Source: Hymenolepis diminuta
Taxonomy: Eukaryota; Platyhelminthes; Cestoda; Cyclophyllidea; Hymenolepididae
Assembly (NCBI GenBank): GCA_900708905.1
Contig: CAADRB010000019.1
Coordinates: 2,329,173 to 2,393,172 of the forward strand
Reading direction: 5' to 3'
Length of the DNA stretch: 64,000 bases
This document shows, piece by piece, positions 36,501-49,066 of the stretch (position 1 is the first letter of the stretch; each line of letters starts with the position of its first letter). The position numbers and the translations under genes were made by a program. The notes below the pieces were generated by a model that was not told the origin of the DNA, did no database searches, and worked only from the letters and a program-made list of their open reading frames with translations.

Positions 36501-38433
36501 TTCTTAACTCCAACACTCTAAAGTAACGGGACGGTTATGGAGAGGGGGAGCTAACATGACCAGGTGGAATGTCTCCGGACATCATCATGGTGAAGCTAAA
36601 CCCTTGCAAAGCTCCTTCAGGGACCATTTAACTAGCTTATTCCGAAATTAAAACAAAACACTTGAGCACACACAGTGGTTATCGACGGGGCTTCAGGTTA
36701 CATTAGGGTCTACCACTTCAAGCACCACTGTGAGGCCAAGACAATTAGGTCTCAGGGATTAGTGATGACATAGATGGAAATTTCGGAAATGTATAGGGAT
36801 TTATTCTTCAATGATTTTAAGAATTGAGATTTGCTGTAAATGTGTTTTAAGTAATGTAATAAAATAGGATTGCGAAAAATAAAATAAATGTAAATGTGTT
36901 TTTTATTAAGTAAATCATGTTTTCTTGTGGCCAGACGCAGATTCCATAGACATATTTTTTGGACTACAAACTGAGAAATGACTAAGCAAAAATTCTAATA
37001 AGTAGCATTAATATTTAATGTCAATATAAAATTAGATGATGACATTTTAAGAGGATTAAATTTAGAGGTGAATTGATATTTGCTTTTGTTAATAATATCT
37101 AAGCCTATTTCAACCGGCTACTCGTAGAATAAGGGGATGTGAATTTATCGAAATGATAAATTAATACACGCAATATGGGACAAAAGCAAGACAAAAACAA
37201 TAATCCATTTATATTAGGAAAAAGCGGAAGTATTAGAAGCTTTGTTCCGAATTCATGAATATTAATTGAATTGCGTTAGTTATTCGATTGCTGCCGCTGC
37301 TATTTCCACACAAAAAGGATAATAGATTATGCTTTAGAGCGATGCGGGGAGATGAAAATTTATTTTACTGCTTGTACGCAAACAAAAAGACAGAGAAAAA
37401 AATGAGAGATAGAGGAAAAATATAATGCTTGTTAAATGCACATGCAGCCAGCACGTCAAAATTTAATTAAACTAGAATAATCCATATTTAATAAGTGGAA
37501 TTATTTAACTCTTTTCTCTCAAATTAATGCTTTCATTTTCATACTAGATGGTTTTATTTTTCACTTATTTGCCGATGTCAGAAAAAAATGAAGATGACAA
37601 ACGGAAACATTGCGTTTAAGAGGTACGCATTAGCCACTTCAGAGATTCCATACAGGTTTTTGAAAAAAATATTGAAATTCATGGTGTCGTTTATGTGCAT
37701 CGGTTAAAATATAAGTTTCAAGATGGACTTTTCCGCTTCATTTTATAGTAACATATGTTCAAAATTTATAGCACAATCAGTCAAACGTATATTAAAAGGA
37801 TTAAGAAACCTTTTTTTACGTCAGTAGAACTTTAGAGTGATAATGAACTGTAAAGTTAACAATAAATTTCTATGAATAATCACTAAAAACGTTCATTGTC
37901 CTTGAATACAATTAATCCAGTTATTTGATTGCATCCTGATTGTGGTAAATTGGAAGGATCTTTTGGTAAAATATATTTATAATGATTGATCATTGTTTTA
38001 GTATTCGTAAATGAGAATTTCAAAATTCATTTGCAAATAGTAATGGAGATTTGGGAGTAGCTACTCCACTGAACTGTCACAGCATTGAAGGACATTACTG
38101 AATAAATAATAAGAATTAATATAAGCTTTAATTAATTAATATAAACTCCTTTTAAGTTCTAAAGAATTTAAACAATCATCATAGATTTTTAATATAATTT
38201 TTGCCTTTTATCTTGTCTTTTTTTGCAGAATTTTGCAGAAAATTTCACATTAATTTTGATTGCATGTAAATAAAAAATAATGTATTATTTAAAGTGAGTA
38301 AAATGCATTAAAGCAAAAAATATATGGATTTCAAAAAATGAGAAGGGAAGAGGTATATATATCACTATTTTATAACACTTCTAGGCGATCGTTATAAATT
38401 ATCGAATCGTCCGCACATTATTAAATTGTCGAA
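36501..38433. other. Intergenic DNA upstream of RABGEF1
   Basis: No gene seen. The first 250 bp look like further transposon debris (balanced GC, no open frame); the rest is AT-rich. No TATA box is obvious just upstream of the RABGEF1 ATG. Confidence 0.45.
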
Positions 38434-41400
38434 ATGGAGCGGTATTCGATTGTATATCCCGGATCTAGTATATTTTGTAAAAATAAATGTGGATACTATG
38501 GAAATCCTTCCTGGAATAATTATTGTTCAAGATGTTATCGAGAGGCTCAAAATAAGCCTGATTTATATGCACGAAAAGCTCGCGAATTATCTCAAACTTC
38601 CTCCAGGGCTTTCGCTAATTTCGAGGCTAAGCGTAAGAAAGTAGCGAGAAAGAGCTCTGGAACAATTAGAAGTATTCTAAAAATCCAGAGGGATCACAAT
38701 AAGCTTGGGTCAGGCATTCCAGAAGAGGCTTTACAAGCTCGGACAGATTTCTACAAAATATTGAAGTCTTGGCGATCACCTGTTGAGGCTGATGTAAGCC
38801 GGCAAATTGACAAACTGTTGAGGGACCTTGAGTCTAAGGACTTTTCCGATATCGATAAATTCTCTGAGGCTGTTAAGGACTTTTATGAGTCTATGGCTCT
38901 TCGTGTGTATGGTAACAACATCTATCACGCGGGTACGACTGAGCAGAAAGAAAGTCTCTTGAATTCAATCGAACGTTTTCTTTCCGTGTGGATTTATCCC
39001 TGGGCTTTCACTCCATCGAATACAGATGATGAAGAAGTTGATTTGAAACTGCAGGATCGAATTCGCTCGTTTCATTGGATTTCCCATAAACATCTAGATG
39101 CTCCTATTGATCCATTTTCTCCTCAGCAATCTCATCATCTTGAAAACGCTATCTTACGTAAGTTTGCTTCTTTTGAGTAGGACTTTGGTGGGGTATTTAG
39201 TTTTCGTTTCCAGTAATATCGCCTTATTTATTTAATACCTTTCCCACAGGTATATGACTTGTGGTCCCATATAGGATACAATTTTTAAGTTAAATTCTGG
39301 TGGCAGATAACTGCATTTACTTATCGTTTTTTGTGTGCTTTCCATCAAAACTTCATGTATTAGGTAAATTTACACATTTTTCATGTCAGAGATCACAGGT
39401 TCGATACTCTTGCCTCTCCCTAATTTTTAGTGATGCATAAAGAGTAGTTGACTTATTGTCCTTAAGATCTTTGTTCGACAGTTTGTGAATTTCTCACAAA
39501 CTGTGAATTTCTGAAGATGTTATTGCCCTCATTTCCTTTTTTTTTCAAATTGCTTTTGATAATTTCTCTTCCGGATATATTTCATGAATTCCTTTGATAC
39601 AAGGCCTGTGAAAGTGAAACATCTATCCTATTTTCTAACCAAGATCGGCTGATTGCATAAGGGATTTTCAATCTTTTTTTTCACATTTATTATCTAAAAA
39701 TAGGGTTAGGAGTAGTGTTCAACATTTTACTTGGGTAGAGAGAAGGTATCTGGGCCACTCATGAGTATATCATCTTCACTATCTCTTGTTGGCCACTCAC
39801 ACCAACGGCCATTGGTTTCGTGACCTCTGATTTGACAAATTTGCACTTTGACCACTTTGAATATTTTCACTACCGAAATTTAATGGTAGAGCGGGAAACT
39901 GTTGTCGGGTTTGGTTGAGTGAAATTCTTCTTTTTTTTGTTCTCTAGATTTAATCAGACAAAACGAGGTTCTGCCGACAGAAGCCAAGTTAGATCATATC
40001 GTAGACTGCTGCCACGAAATCATGAAGGCATTGAAGCTGGAGGCCGATGCAACATCTAGATCTTCACCCTTGACGATGACGATGACCAATCGTCAGGGTG
40101 GCCCAAATGACTATGGCGAGACTGCTGCGGACGCCTTTCTTCCCTCCCTCATTTGGGTTGTGCTTCGAGCCAACCCTCCCCTTTTGCATTCTAACCTCCA
40201 ATTCATCACAAGGTTTGCCAACAATAATCGAGTCAGTGCCGGAGAACCGGCCTACTTCTTTACCAATCTGGTAAGTATGTAAATAGCTTGTTAGATTTGA
40301 GATCCTCCTATGATTTTGTCTTAACAGACTGTTGATTGTGGTGAGTGAGTGACAGCTTATTATCTTTAAATACAAAGTCTGACTTCTTTTGATCTTCACC
40401 ACTAAACAAGATGGGGAGAACAGTTTGAAAAAAAAGGGATTGGAGGCTGGTCGAGATATAGATTGTGTGTGTGGAGATGCAGCGGATTTTTTCGTATATT
40501 TACACGGGACTATGTGTATGTAGTTCATTCAAGACTTGCGGCGATGCGGATGATCACAACGAGTTTGATCGCTTGATCGAGTTTGTGTCCTCGGCAAGCG
40601 ATTACAACAAGCTTATCGTTATCACCCATGCCTTTTAAACAAGTAACCGCCATAGTTCTTCTGTCGACCTGTCTAGACCCAAGGTTAAAAACGATTGACT
40701 GATTGATTGATGATGTATATGGCGGATGTTACTAACAACCTCATATAGGCATGTACAGGCAAATCCTCACGGAGATACTTCAATCTGATTGGGGATAGCA
40801 GCCAGTCTATTCTTGAAAACTGTCCTTGAATATCATTTTCACCAGTGAGATAAACTTGTTGCGGCAAGGTTAGCTATTCTTATTGCTAATTGATTTATCC
40901 ACAAGGGATAAGCTGTCAATGGTAAAACTCGGGAAAGAAAAACGCCTCTTACAAAGCCGCTAAACTACCATTCAAAGTTGGGTCGGAAGGGAAGCTGAAT
41001 TCTTTTGCTTTGTAGGTACGCATTGGGCGAGGTAAGGGGGGGAGGAGGCATTTGTATATCTCATTGTTTTAACAAATAAGGATTTCCTAGACCTTACTCT
41101 GTTCTAAATTTCAAGCATGATACGAAAGACCACCATAAAATATAATGATTTGGTCAGCTTTAGACTGAATGAACTGCGTATCGGTAGATTAGTTAGTCTG
41201 TTACATGCTATTACTTAGATAACTATCGTTACCGACAAAATTTGATTTCTTTTTTTTAATTCCCTCATTGTGACACAGTAGTCTACAATGTTGACCATTC
41301 CCATCACTGCATGTATACCTACCTACTTTGTACCTGCTTCCATTATAGCATTATAATCATGGTAATGCGGAGAAAAGCCCTTACGTTTTAATTATGGAAT

Positions 41401-44400
41401 GTTAATGAATAAGAGAAACAGGAAATGAGCCCAATAATGTAAGAAACAGGAAGAGGATCAAGAAGAAGAATTGGACAAGGAAATCCGTACATCTTGAGTC
41501 CTACTTTTTAGAAACATTGATTTTTACATAATTAATATGAATCATCGTTATTTCGTAACTTCCAGATTCATGGGTGAAATTATCTCCAAGTTGACGAGTT
41601 AATCTAATTCCGTGTTTGGTCATGTCACCTCGACTTATTTGTAGCTTAATACAACCAAGAGTAAGCAGTTGCGACTGCCAACGAATTTTTAGCGCATCAT
41701 ACGTACACGTTGACCACTCCATTTACGTCATAATCACTGTCGGGCATGAACAAGACACTAATTCTCATACAACTGCTCCTATTTTAGTGTTGCGCAGTGG
41801 ATTTCATCAATAAACTCGATCATGAGTCGCTGGGAATGACAGAGGAGGAATTCGAGCAACAGATGCGTGATGGAATTCCAGTTACTCTTCGTTCCGCAGA
41901 CGCGCCCGACGTTCTTGCTGATACCAAAAGGCGCTACGCTGCCATTGGTCAGAAGTAAGTTTCTTTGTCCTTTATCTCTCAAAATGGTAATAAATGCCCT
42001 TTATTATACATTATCTTAGTGGAGGCATAGCTTTATGGGTTCGGCTTCAGACTAATCAAGGGACGATTTGGTCTTTGTGGTTTTTGGAATTTAGAATCAT
42101 TGTGGATGCCTATTAAAGTTATACGTCAATATTCGTCCGAACTGATTGAATGCGTTGTGGCTCACGATTAGCACTTCCGGTTAACTAGGATTTTCACAGT
42201 GCTTAGCTACTAACCGAAAAAATCTACATTGATAGCCCCACTATACTCAAAGTTAGTCTGTTGAGTAAAAAAGAAGACCGCCTTATATATTAATTTTTTT
42301 ATAGATAGCTGGGTCCAAAATCATTAACAGATTAAAATACAATATTTGTAGACGGTGGTAAATTACTAAAGATGCCGTCATTGCCCTGGATAATCAATAA
42401 TTTTACTTCCCATCTAAGGCTTTGGTTAACCTTGATCATAACGTGAACACGTCATTCTCACTTAACCACCATTGTTTTTTATACGACCTGAAGAAACCTA
42501 GGAATGGAACCTTTGAACTCATTGTTCGTTACATTCGCCGCAGTGCAGTGATCATTTTCAAAAAATATACAAGTACTTCTTTTCCGCTTGAAGCTAAGTA
42601 TATTTAAATCTAAGTTCATGGAGAATTTCTTTGAATTTTGTTTTTCTCCTTGAAATTCATAACACTGGGCACGAATTATGGGATTACTACTGGTTAGAAG
42701 AGATCTTTTGTAAATATTACCTTTATTAATTAGGTCTTAAGATTTAGTTCCTTCCATTTGTATATGTAATCACTCAATCACAATTCTTACTATTTCATTG
42801 TAATGAGTCAAAGTAAAGATAATGGTGACTCAGTTTCCATTCCGTTTCCATTGATTAGGTGGCTAATTCGCATAAAATGGCGGTCATAGAGGTTTAGCTG
42901 TGGGGATGTAATTTAGGAAGATGATAGGTATGTTTAGTCCATGGTATTGGAGATTTTTAATTAATTACTTAGCTCTGAATAATGTGCTGAGGCACGCATT
43001 GAATTTAATGTCAACGTTGAGGGTGTCATTCCAATATTTGATGTTTCAACTTCCCTTGTCTCACAGCAACCAGAAAATGCAATTGGAAATCCATGTTGAT
43101 CGTTGTACAAATGCGTTGCTTTCTTTTCTATGGAATTTGATGTGCATTTTACAGCTTCCAACTTCACTGCTTTCGTCCAAATTCTCTTGACATGGAGATG
43201 GAAATCGATATCATTGTTGTCATGAAAGCACAATCAAACTAAGGACTTTTTTTTCTTAATCAATAAGTCTTGGATATTATTACTAATTAATTTTCTTGTC
43301 TTGGTGATAAATGCATATGTTCCGAGTTTGACACTCATCGGAACGCATTCACTTATAGCGATCTGCCGTAAACTGATCCTTTGGTTGATTCTACTATTTA
43401 ACCCGTACCAATTTTCTTTCCCCTGTTGACTTCGTTCTACAACTCTGTTTAAAAGCGGCATATATAATTAGACTGGCTTAGTCCAGGACGGTTTCTACTG
43501 GATGTCCGGTTAAATAAAGTCCTGTCTATTGGTGTATTTTTATACAGGCCCCCTCTTGTTTTGGGTGAAGTGGGTGCTGGCGTAGTTTGAAGTTTTAGTA
43601 CAGGTCTATTAAGGGATAGCGTAATGTGAGTTTTTATCAAGGAGGTTCTAGAGCCCTACTTCTCTGTCCAAAATGACCGTTAAATAGGCTTTCAACGAAT
43701 TTTATAGCGATTGTATCATTTGACCTGGTGTGTTGCTAGCTAACACTCTTGATTTAGTTTTTTTTATTTAGACCCGTTGTCATTTAAAGTCACACTTATT
43801 GTGCTCGTATTGAATTTCGCTTGTGTCGACTATGAGAATATTCCATTTATGCCACGAAATTCTTTATCAATTACCAGTTATTTTTAGCTTCCTTAAATAA
43901 TTTTTCAATATCACATTACGCCAGTTGCGTTTTACGCGAAGAATGGAACATGCGTGTAAGAAAATTTAACTACTGAAAACGTACGGCGGCGATTCTTTTG
44001 TGCAACAGGATCCTGTACTTGCTTTCTACGTCAATATTTGTTAAGATCATAATGTAAACACAGTTATTTTTCATATTTCGTATTTAGTATTAATGCTGTT
44101 ATTTATTCATAAGGTTGATAGCACTGTACTTTTTAGGTAATTGATAACGTCAAGTTGTTATAACTGAGTTTTCGACTATAAATGATACTTCCGTGGTAAC
44201 CATTTAGTTATACTTGAATAAAGTCAAAAGTGCCAAAAAGCATTACGTTATCAGGATCGGTAGTTCTAGAAGGTTCAGAAGCTATTTTCTGCTTGATGAA
44301 AATGTGGATCTTGTTACTTTTTTCCTTGTGGTCTTATTCCACTGTCTCGATAACCCGAGTTCTATTGTTGTCTTAGTTAAAAGGACAAGGACGAAATCAG

Positions 44401-47400
44401 TTTGTCCTTTGATAAATTAGACGTACGTAAACTCAATAAACTGCTTGAATGATATTTCTGTATCATCTCTCAAATCACGTTTAAATGGTCTAATTCTCCT
44501 TTCATTCCGAGCTAAATTCTCAAGTTATTCTACATTTTTCGTACGGGAACTGTTTGTAGCCCTTATACCAAAAGAGTTTGCCGCACACACGTCCTTCTTA
44601 TTCCCTTACCTGTTTATCGCTGTGGTCAGAGCACAATGTTGTGTGTGGTAAATTTCATTATCCATATGCTGTGAGCCTTATGATTCACTTGTCTCACATG
44701 ATCACCCCGCCTGGTCATGTGTAAGCGGAGGTTATTCGGTCTACGTTTTCTGAAAGTGTATCTGTCAGGCAATCTCTGTAATCTTACAGATCTTCTCTGA
44801 TTCTTTATAGGGTAATATAGATCGTATTCGAGCGCTGTTTTAGTGTAGATTATTAAAAGTGAAATAGTCAGATTTCTCCTGTCAAGTCGTCTCTATGTAT
44901 TGTAACTTTTTTTGAGTAGTAGTATTCTTACAGCCCGTAATCGTCCGTCCTCTTCTACCTCTGTCGAAGTTGTTCAATAAGCCACCATACACCTTGCGTA
45001 GTTTCAATCAGTTAACAGATTCCTTGTTTTGATTTGCTTATCTTATCGCCCCCCTAAACTAGCCTATCGATCTGCGCTTGCAAGTGTAGGCTAATGTCTC
45101 TTACTTATTGGTTAATTTTCTCAACAGCTCACCCACTTTGAGCTTCTTTTCTTCCTTTTCTTATCCACAGCTATTTCTTTCGACCTTCTCTGAGTTTCAT
45201 GTTGTTTTAGGTAGAAATTTAAGTTTACCCAGCTGTTACTAGCCTCTCTCGTAAGAGAAAAGTTTATATGCTCGCCTTATTTTGCAATGGTGGAATGTGT
45301 AAAATCTATTTTTGAAAACTTTTCCCAGCTCTAGGGAGTTAGTCTATCAAGTTTTGTATGCACCCATAATATACCTTAGATACTGTAACGTGAATGGATT
45401 ATTGTAAACATTCGTTATTCTCAATACCTTTGGTATCTAATGTGATTTTCTTCCCTGTTCTAATATTTTTAGATACTCTTGCACGTGACTGTCAAACATT
45501 ACACCCTTCGTGGCTATTAGCTCAAATATTCCACACTAGATTTCATGCGTTGGTTCAAAATCAGCACAGCGCAAACCGTTATTCAGAATCAAACTCACAT
45601 ACGTCATTGGTTAGGACACGGGTGGGTGTTTTAATGTCCGCTTGAGCACCGTAATCCAGTTTTACCAAATTTGCCATCTCTCATGCACTGACACTTGATA
45701 TCTAGGACATCGAATTATGTCAAATAACTCCATTTATACTTTATGGACGCAAAAATTGACTAATTATGCAAAGCACTTTCCGCTAGTCTTGCTCTCTATC
45801 TTCTGTAGTCTTATTCTAGACAATTTAACTTTTCGGAGTCACTCTCAAAGTAGTCCACTAGCTGGTAAAGTTACCTACATTATTACTTTATTAATGGTAA
45901 TATATGTGACAGTTTCTCTCCTCAAATCTCACAGATTCTGAATTAACAAGTAGGTCGATATGTTTAGCTTATGAGTCTATTAAGGCTCTGCTTCCTTTTG
46001 ACAGTTGATCATGTGCTCGTGGATATCGATCCCATGACCATGATTTTACAGACTACCCCATCAATCAACATTTCATACTCAAAATTAATTGACCAGGAGT
46101 TGACTTGAAAGGTTTGTTACTTTGTTCTCCCTGTCCTGCTTATGTTAGCTAATTAGTGTTGGTTGATGTTAACTAACCCATTGGTCATACATTTTATCAA
46201 ATAGTCAAGTTTGTTGGAGTGATTGTCGTGCAAAAAGGCGAACGCTCCCGGGGTCGCCAGTTTTGCTGTTTTAACAAAATATAAAAGTTAAACAGCATTT
46301 TCCAAAAGCATATTGAATAAACCACAATGAGGAATCAAGAGAGTAAGAAAGAGATGAGAGAGAAGCGAATGACCAGACAGAATGCAAGTGTGTGTCTGCA
46401 TGCATTTGTAGTGGAAATACAAAAACTGTTTACATGAATCACTTGAACAAGGACACGCGTGAGGATATGGGTGCAGTGCACTTTTAAATGCAACAAGATA
46501 GTTACAGAAAATTAGGCGAATTGATAACCTCGACTAGACATTAATCATAGGGATTTGAGTCATGGGAACATAAAGACGTCACTGCACCTTTGTGGACGGA
46601 AAACCAAACCATAGAGAACGTGATTAAAGGATAATTTAGGAAAATGTTAGTCATTCTTCAAGTTTTATCTAAATTGCAATTTTAAGGATTCTTTCGAAAT
46701 TGATCTTGACAATGTAATTTTGCATTTCGAATTTTAGTAGGTTACTTGAAAGTTTCTTTTCTTAAATGACATTGTCCTTGTTATCGTTGCGTAAATTGAA
46801 AAGAAAATTAGGCTGTTACTAACATGGTTAAGCCTTATTTCATCGCATTTTAACTTTTGACATTATGATGCTTGGTTCTATTTTTTACTAAAAAAGGCAT
46901 TTCTTCATTTCTCGGAAAGATACATTGGTGGTCATATTGTCGGACTAGCTTCCACGGAAGGCAGGAAAGCAGCACGTACTGTGTAGCATTCTACGGAACG
47001 TACATGTGACTTTTAAGTCTGCGATGTCCTGATTGTCGGATGATGAATTTTCATTGCTCCTCTGTTGAACAAAGAACGCAAACGTTAAATTTAGGTTTGG
47101 TCTTTTCACTTCCACAGCGATGACGCTTGTTCCCTTTCCATTTCCTGTTTCCTACTTCTTTCCTTTTTCTCTAATTTTTCCCTCCGTCCAGGTGTACATG
47201 TGTTCAAACTCAATTCTTTTAAGTTCGTTAGGGGGAGATTGTTTTATTCTGTTAGCCTTTAGGAAGATCACTAGTCCTGTCGGGGAATATCTAGCCTGAT
47301 TTTGCTACCTTTACTAATGGGCTTGTCGTTACCCTAATATCTCTTACGAATAATTACTAGTTTTTATGAACCTTATAAAATTTGCATTGCATAACTAATC

Positions 47401-47797
47401 TGTTGACTAATCGTCATTTCAACAATATATTGTAGCTACTGCCTCCTATTTTATATTTAGGCTAGATGCAATGCAGGAAATCATGGCATCGGCAGAAATC
47501 GAACTGCATGCCAATCAACGACAAACTGCCTACCATATAGCCCAACTTCGCAGCAAGTGCAACCTCCAGCGAACTGTCTATCTGGATCCCCGTGAACTCA
47601 CCACTCCGAACATTCTCTGCCTCGGTCCTCCTCCTCCTCCACCTCCACGCATTAATCGATCCATGCCACCACAACAACAGCAGCCAGTCGCTAATGTGAT
47701 AGATCAACTCCGGCCGGATGAATCGCTCGCGGCTGCACCTTGCCTTTCGCCGCTTTCTGCGAATGTGACACCACCTCCGCCTCCACCAAGACTGTAA
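38434..47797 (+). CDS. RABGEF1 (Rabex-5) orthologue, Rab5 GEF
   Basis: Guanine-nucleotide exchange factor for Rab5-type GTPases on early endosomes, with a ubiquitin-binding zinc finger. Exons 38434-39157, 39948-40270, 41788-41954 and 47461-47797 join in phase (GT-AG) to 516 residues, close to the human length of about 490. Residues 15-34 form an A20-type zinc finger (C15, C19, C31, C34, with the family signature CGYYGNPSW). The helical bundle spans about 95-235. The VPS9 domain follows, with ADAFLPSLIWVVL (Asp303, Pro307) and AYFFTNLCCAVDFINKLD (Tyr344, Thr347), so the residues known to matter for exchange are present. The C-terminus differs from vertebrates, with two polyproline runs (PPPPPPP and PPPPPP) and a Gln run where a Rabaptin-binding region would be less proline-rich. 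The stop overlaps a splice-donor-like CTGTAAGG, so a further exon is possible. Confidence 0.92.
39479..39503. other. Inverted and direct short repeat in RABGEF1 intron 1
   Basis: CAGTTTGTG and CACAAACTG form a perfect 9-bp inverted repeat around AATTTCT, and the AATTTCT spacer is repeated directly after the second arm. A potential hairpin in the pre-mRNA, with no known role. Confidence 0.5.
41955..47460 (+). other. Large third intron of RABGEF1
   Basis: The intron runs from AA|GTAAGT to ATTTAG|G and is about 5.5 kb, against 0.8 and 1.5 kb for the other two. It contains LTR-like copy C near its right end and no supported nested gene. Several open stretches of 60-90 codons on both strands lack motifs. 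Confidence 0.7.
46251..46500 (-). repeat. LTR-like repeat, family 1, copy C (inside RABGEF1 intron 3)
   Basis: On the minus strand this contains GTCCTTGTTCAAGTGATTCA, a CT-rich stretch, CATTGTGGTTTATTCAATA and finally AGCAAAACTGGCGACCCC. The first blocks match copies at 22131-22567 and 35698-36500. TGGCGACCCCGGGAGC (46244-46259, minus) looks like a primer-binding site complementary to a tRNA 3' end (…GGGTCGCCA). It lies antisense to RABGEF1. No retrotransposon coding remnant was found beyond it. Confidence 0.5.
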
Positions 47798-49053
47798 GGT
47801 GTTTCGAAGAAGCCTTTTAGGGGAGCTAAGTTATAATTGTGATCTCTCAGTCTCTCTTACCTCAACTATTCTTGTCTGTATCACTTCACCTGATTATATT
47901 TTGTTTTATGCATAAACAACTTCAATTGTCTGATGATGCTGATAATAAATACTCATTACTATATATAAATGAGTCGTGTTCTTGATATGTTTTAGAGAAG
48001 GCCGAGATGGGATACGCTACCTTGTTAGAAACTCGAGTCAATGGGGTCGATATTATAACACCAAATGTTCTAACTTTGAGACCAATGTAGGATGGAGATA
48101 AGTCGTTTTGCCATTACTCTTCCCAACTGTAGGAACTCCACTATCATAAGATGGGAAGCAAGTCGAGATAATAATGAGATATTTAATTAGGTATCAGAGG
48201 TAATAAGGTGGATGGTGGTGTCCATCAGTTAAGTTGATGGACAGTGGCATTGACTAATTCTCGTTAACATGTGGGGTGATAGAATGCAAGATTCTCATAG
48301 CAAAGGCTTCAGGATCCTTCCCTCAACCCTTAATAGATTTTGGAATTTATTAGGAGGGAAGAGGAAGATGATAACCTGTAACCGGTAGACCAATCAAGTG
48401 ATGAAGTTAAAAAATATAGCTATTGGATAATGGGGGAAATCGGTAACGGTCGGTGAATGTCTCAAAATGAAAGAAATAGAAAACTGGTAAAAATCGATAA
48501 GTAAACTCGGTGGTATTTCCAAATAGGTAGGATATGAGTTACTATAACATCGGCCACGTTCTATTAAATTTAAAATTATAGATGTGGTTATTTGGTTAAA
48601 ATTAAGACAAGCATATTATTAGCTGAACTTTCTGCTCTCGAAGATATATAAGAGATAGGTGCTAACCTTCCTCACACCAAATTGACTTGTTTCGCCTGCG
48701 AATGTTTTGCTTCAGTCGCTAACACATAATTAAACTTATCTGAAATAGGCGGTGAATGATTTGAGATATTACTAAGAAAGCATTAGCCTTAGTTCTCGAC
48801 TCATGCATAACCAGTTTCCAATAGGAGGGGACAACAGTTTACATGCAGGTCTGCTACGTTAGAGGTCAAAAGTTGATGGCATACCTACACTACCTAATGC
48901 AAGTCAACAGAGCGGTAGTAGAATGCGATTTTCTCATCGAATGGGCTTCATGACGCAATTTTTCATGTTAAAAGAACTTGTGGTATGCAATTAACGCTTT
49001 CTGTTGCTAGTGGGGATGTCAAAAGTAAAGCCACAAGCGGTTTAAACCCACAT
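47798..49053. other. Region downstream of RABGEF1
   Basis: No gene seen. It includes an imperfectly understood GC-balanced patch (48000-48300) with a 9-bp inverted repeat, TGTCCATCA / TGATGGACA (48219-48243). The first few hundred bases may hold the 3' UTR of RABGEF1; an AATAAA lies near 47943. Confidence 0.4.
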
Positions 49054-49066
49054 CCCAGGGTCGCCA
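49054..49066 (-). repeat. Primer-binding-site-like sequence of an LTR element
   Basis: The minus strand reads TTTGCTGACAATTTGGCGAC, then CCTGGGATGTGGG. TGGCGACCC directly after ...GACAAT repeats the pattern at 46251-46259 and 35741-35749. It suggests another LTR end, with the LTR at higher coordinates, but the flanking sequence does not match copies A-C. Confidence 0.35.

Noticed and set aside
39380..39420. tRNA-like B box (GGTTCGATAC) in RABGEF1 intron 1
   Set aside because: No A box or cloverleaf could be formed around it.
47930..47960. CTGATGA motif resembling a hammerhead ribozyme core
   Set aside because: No paired GAAA core strand and helices found at suitable spacing.
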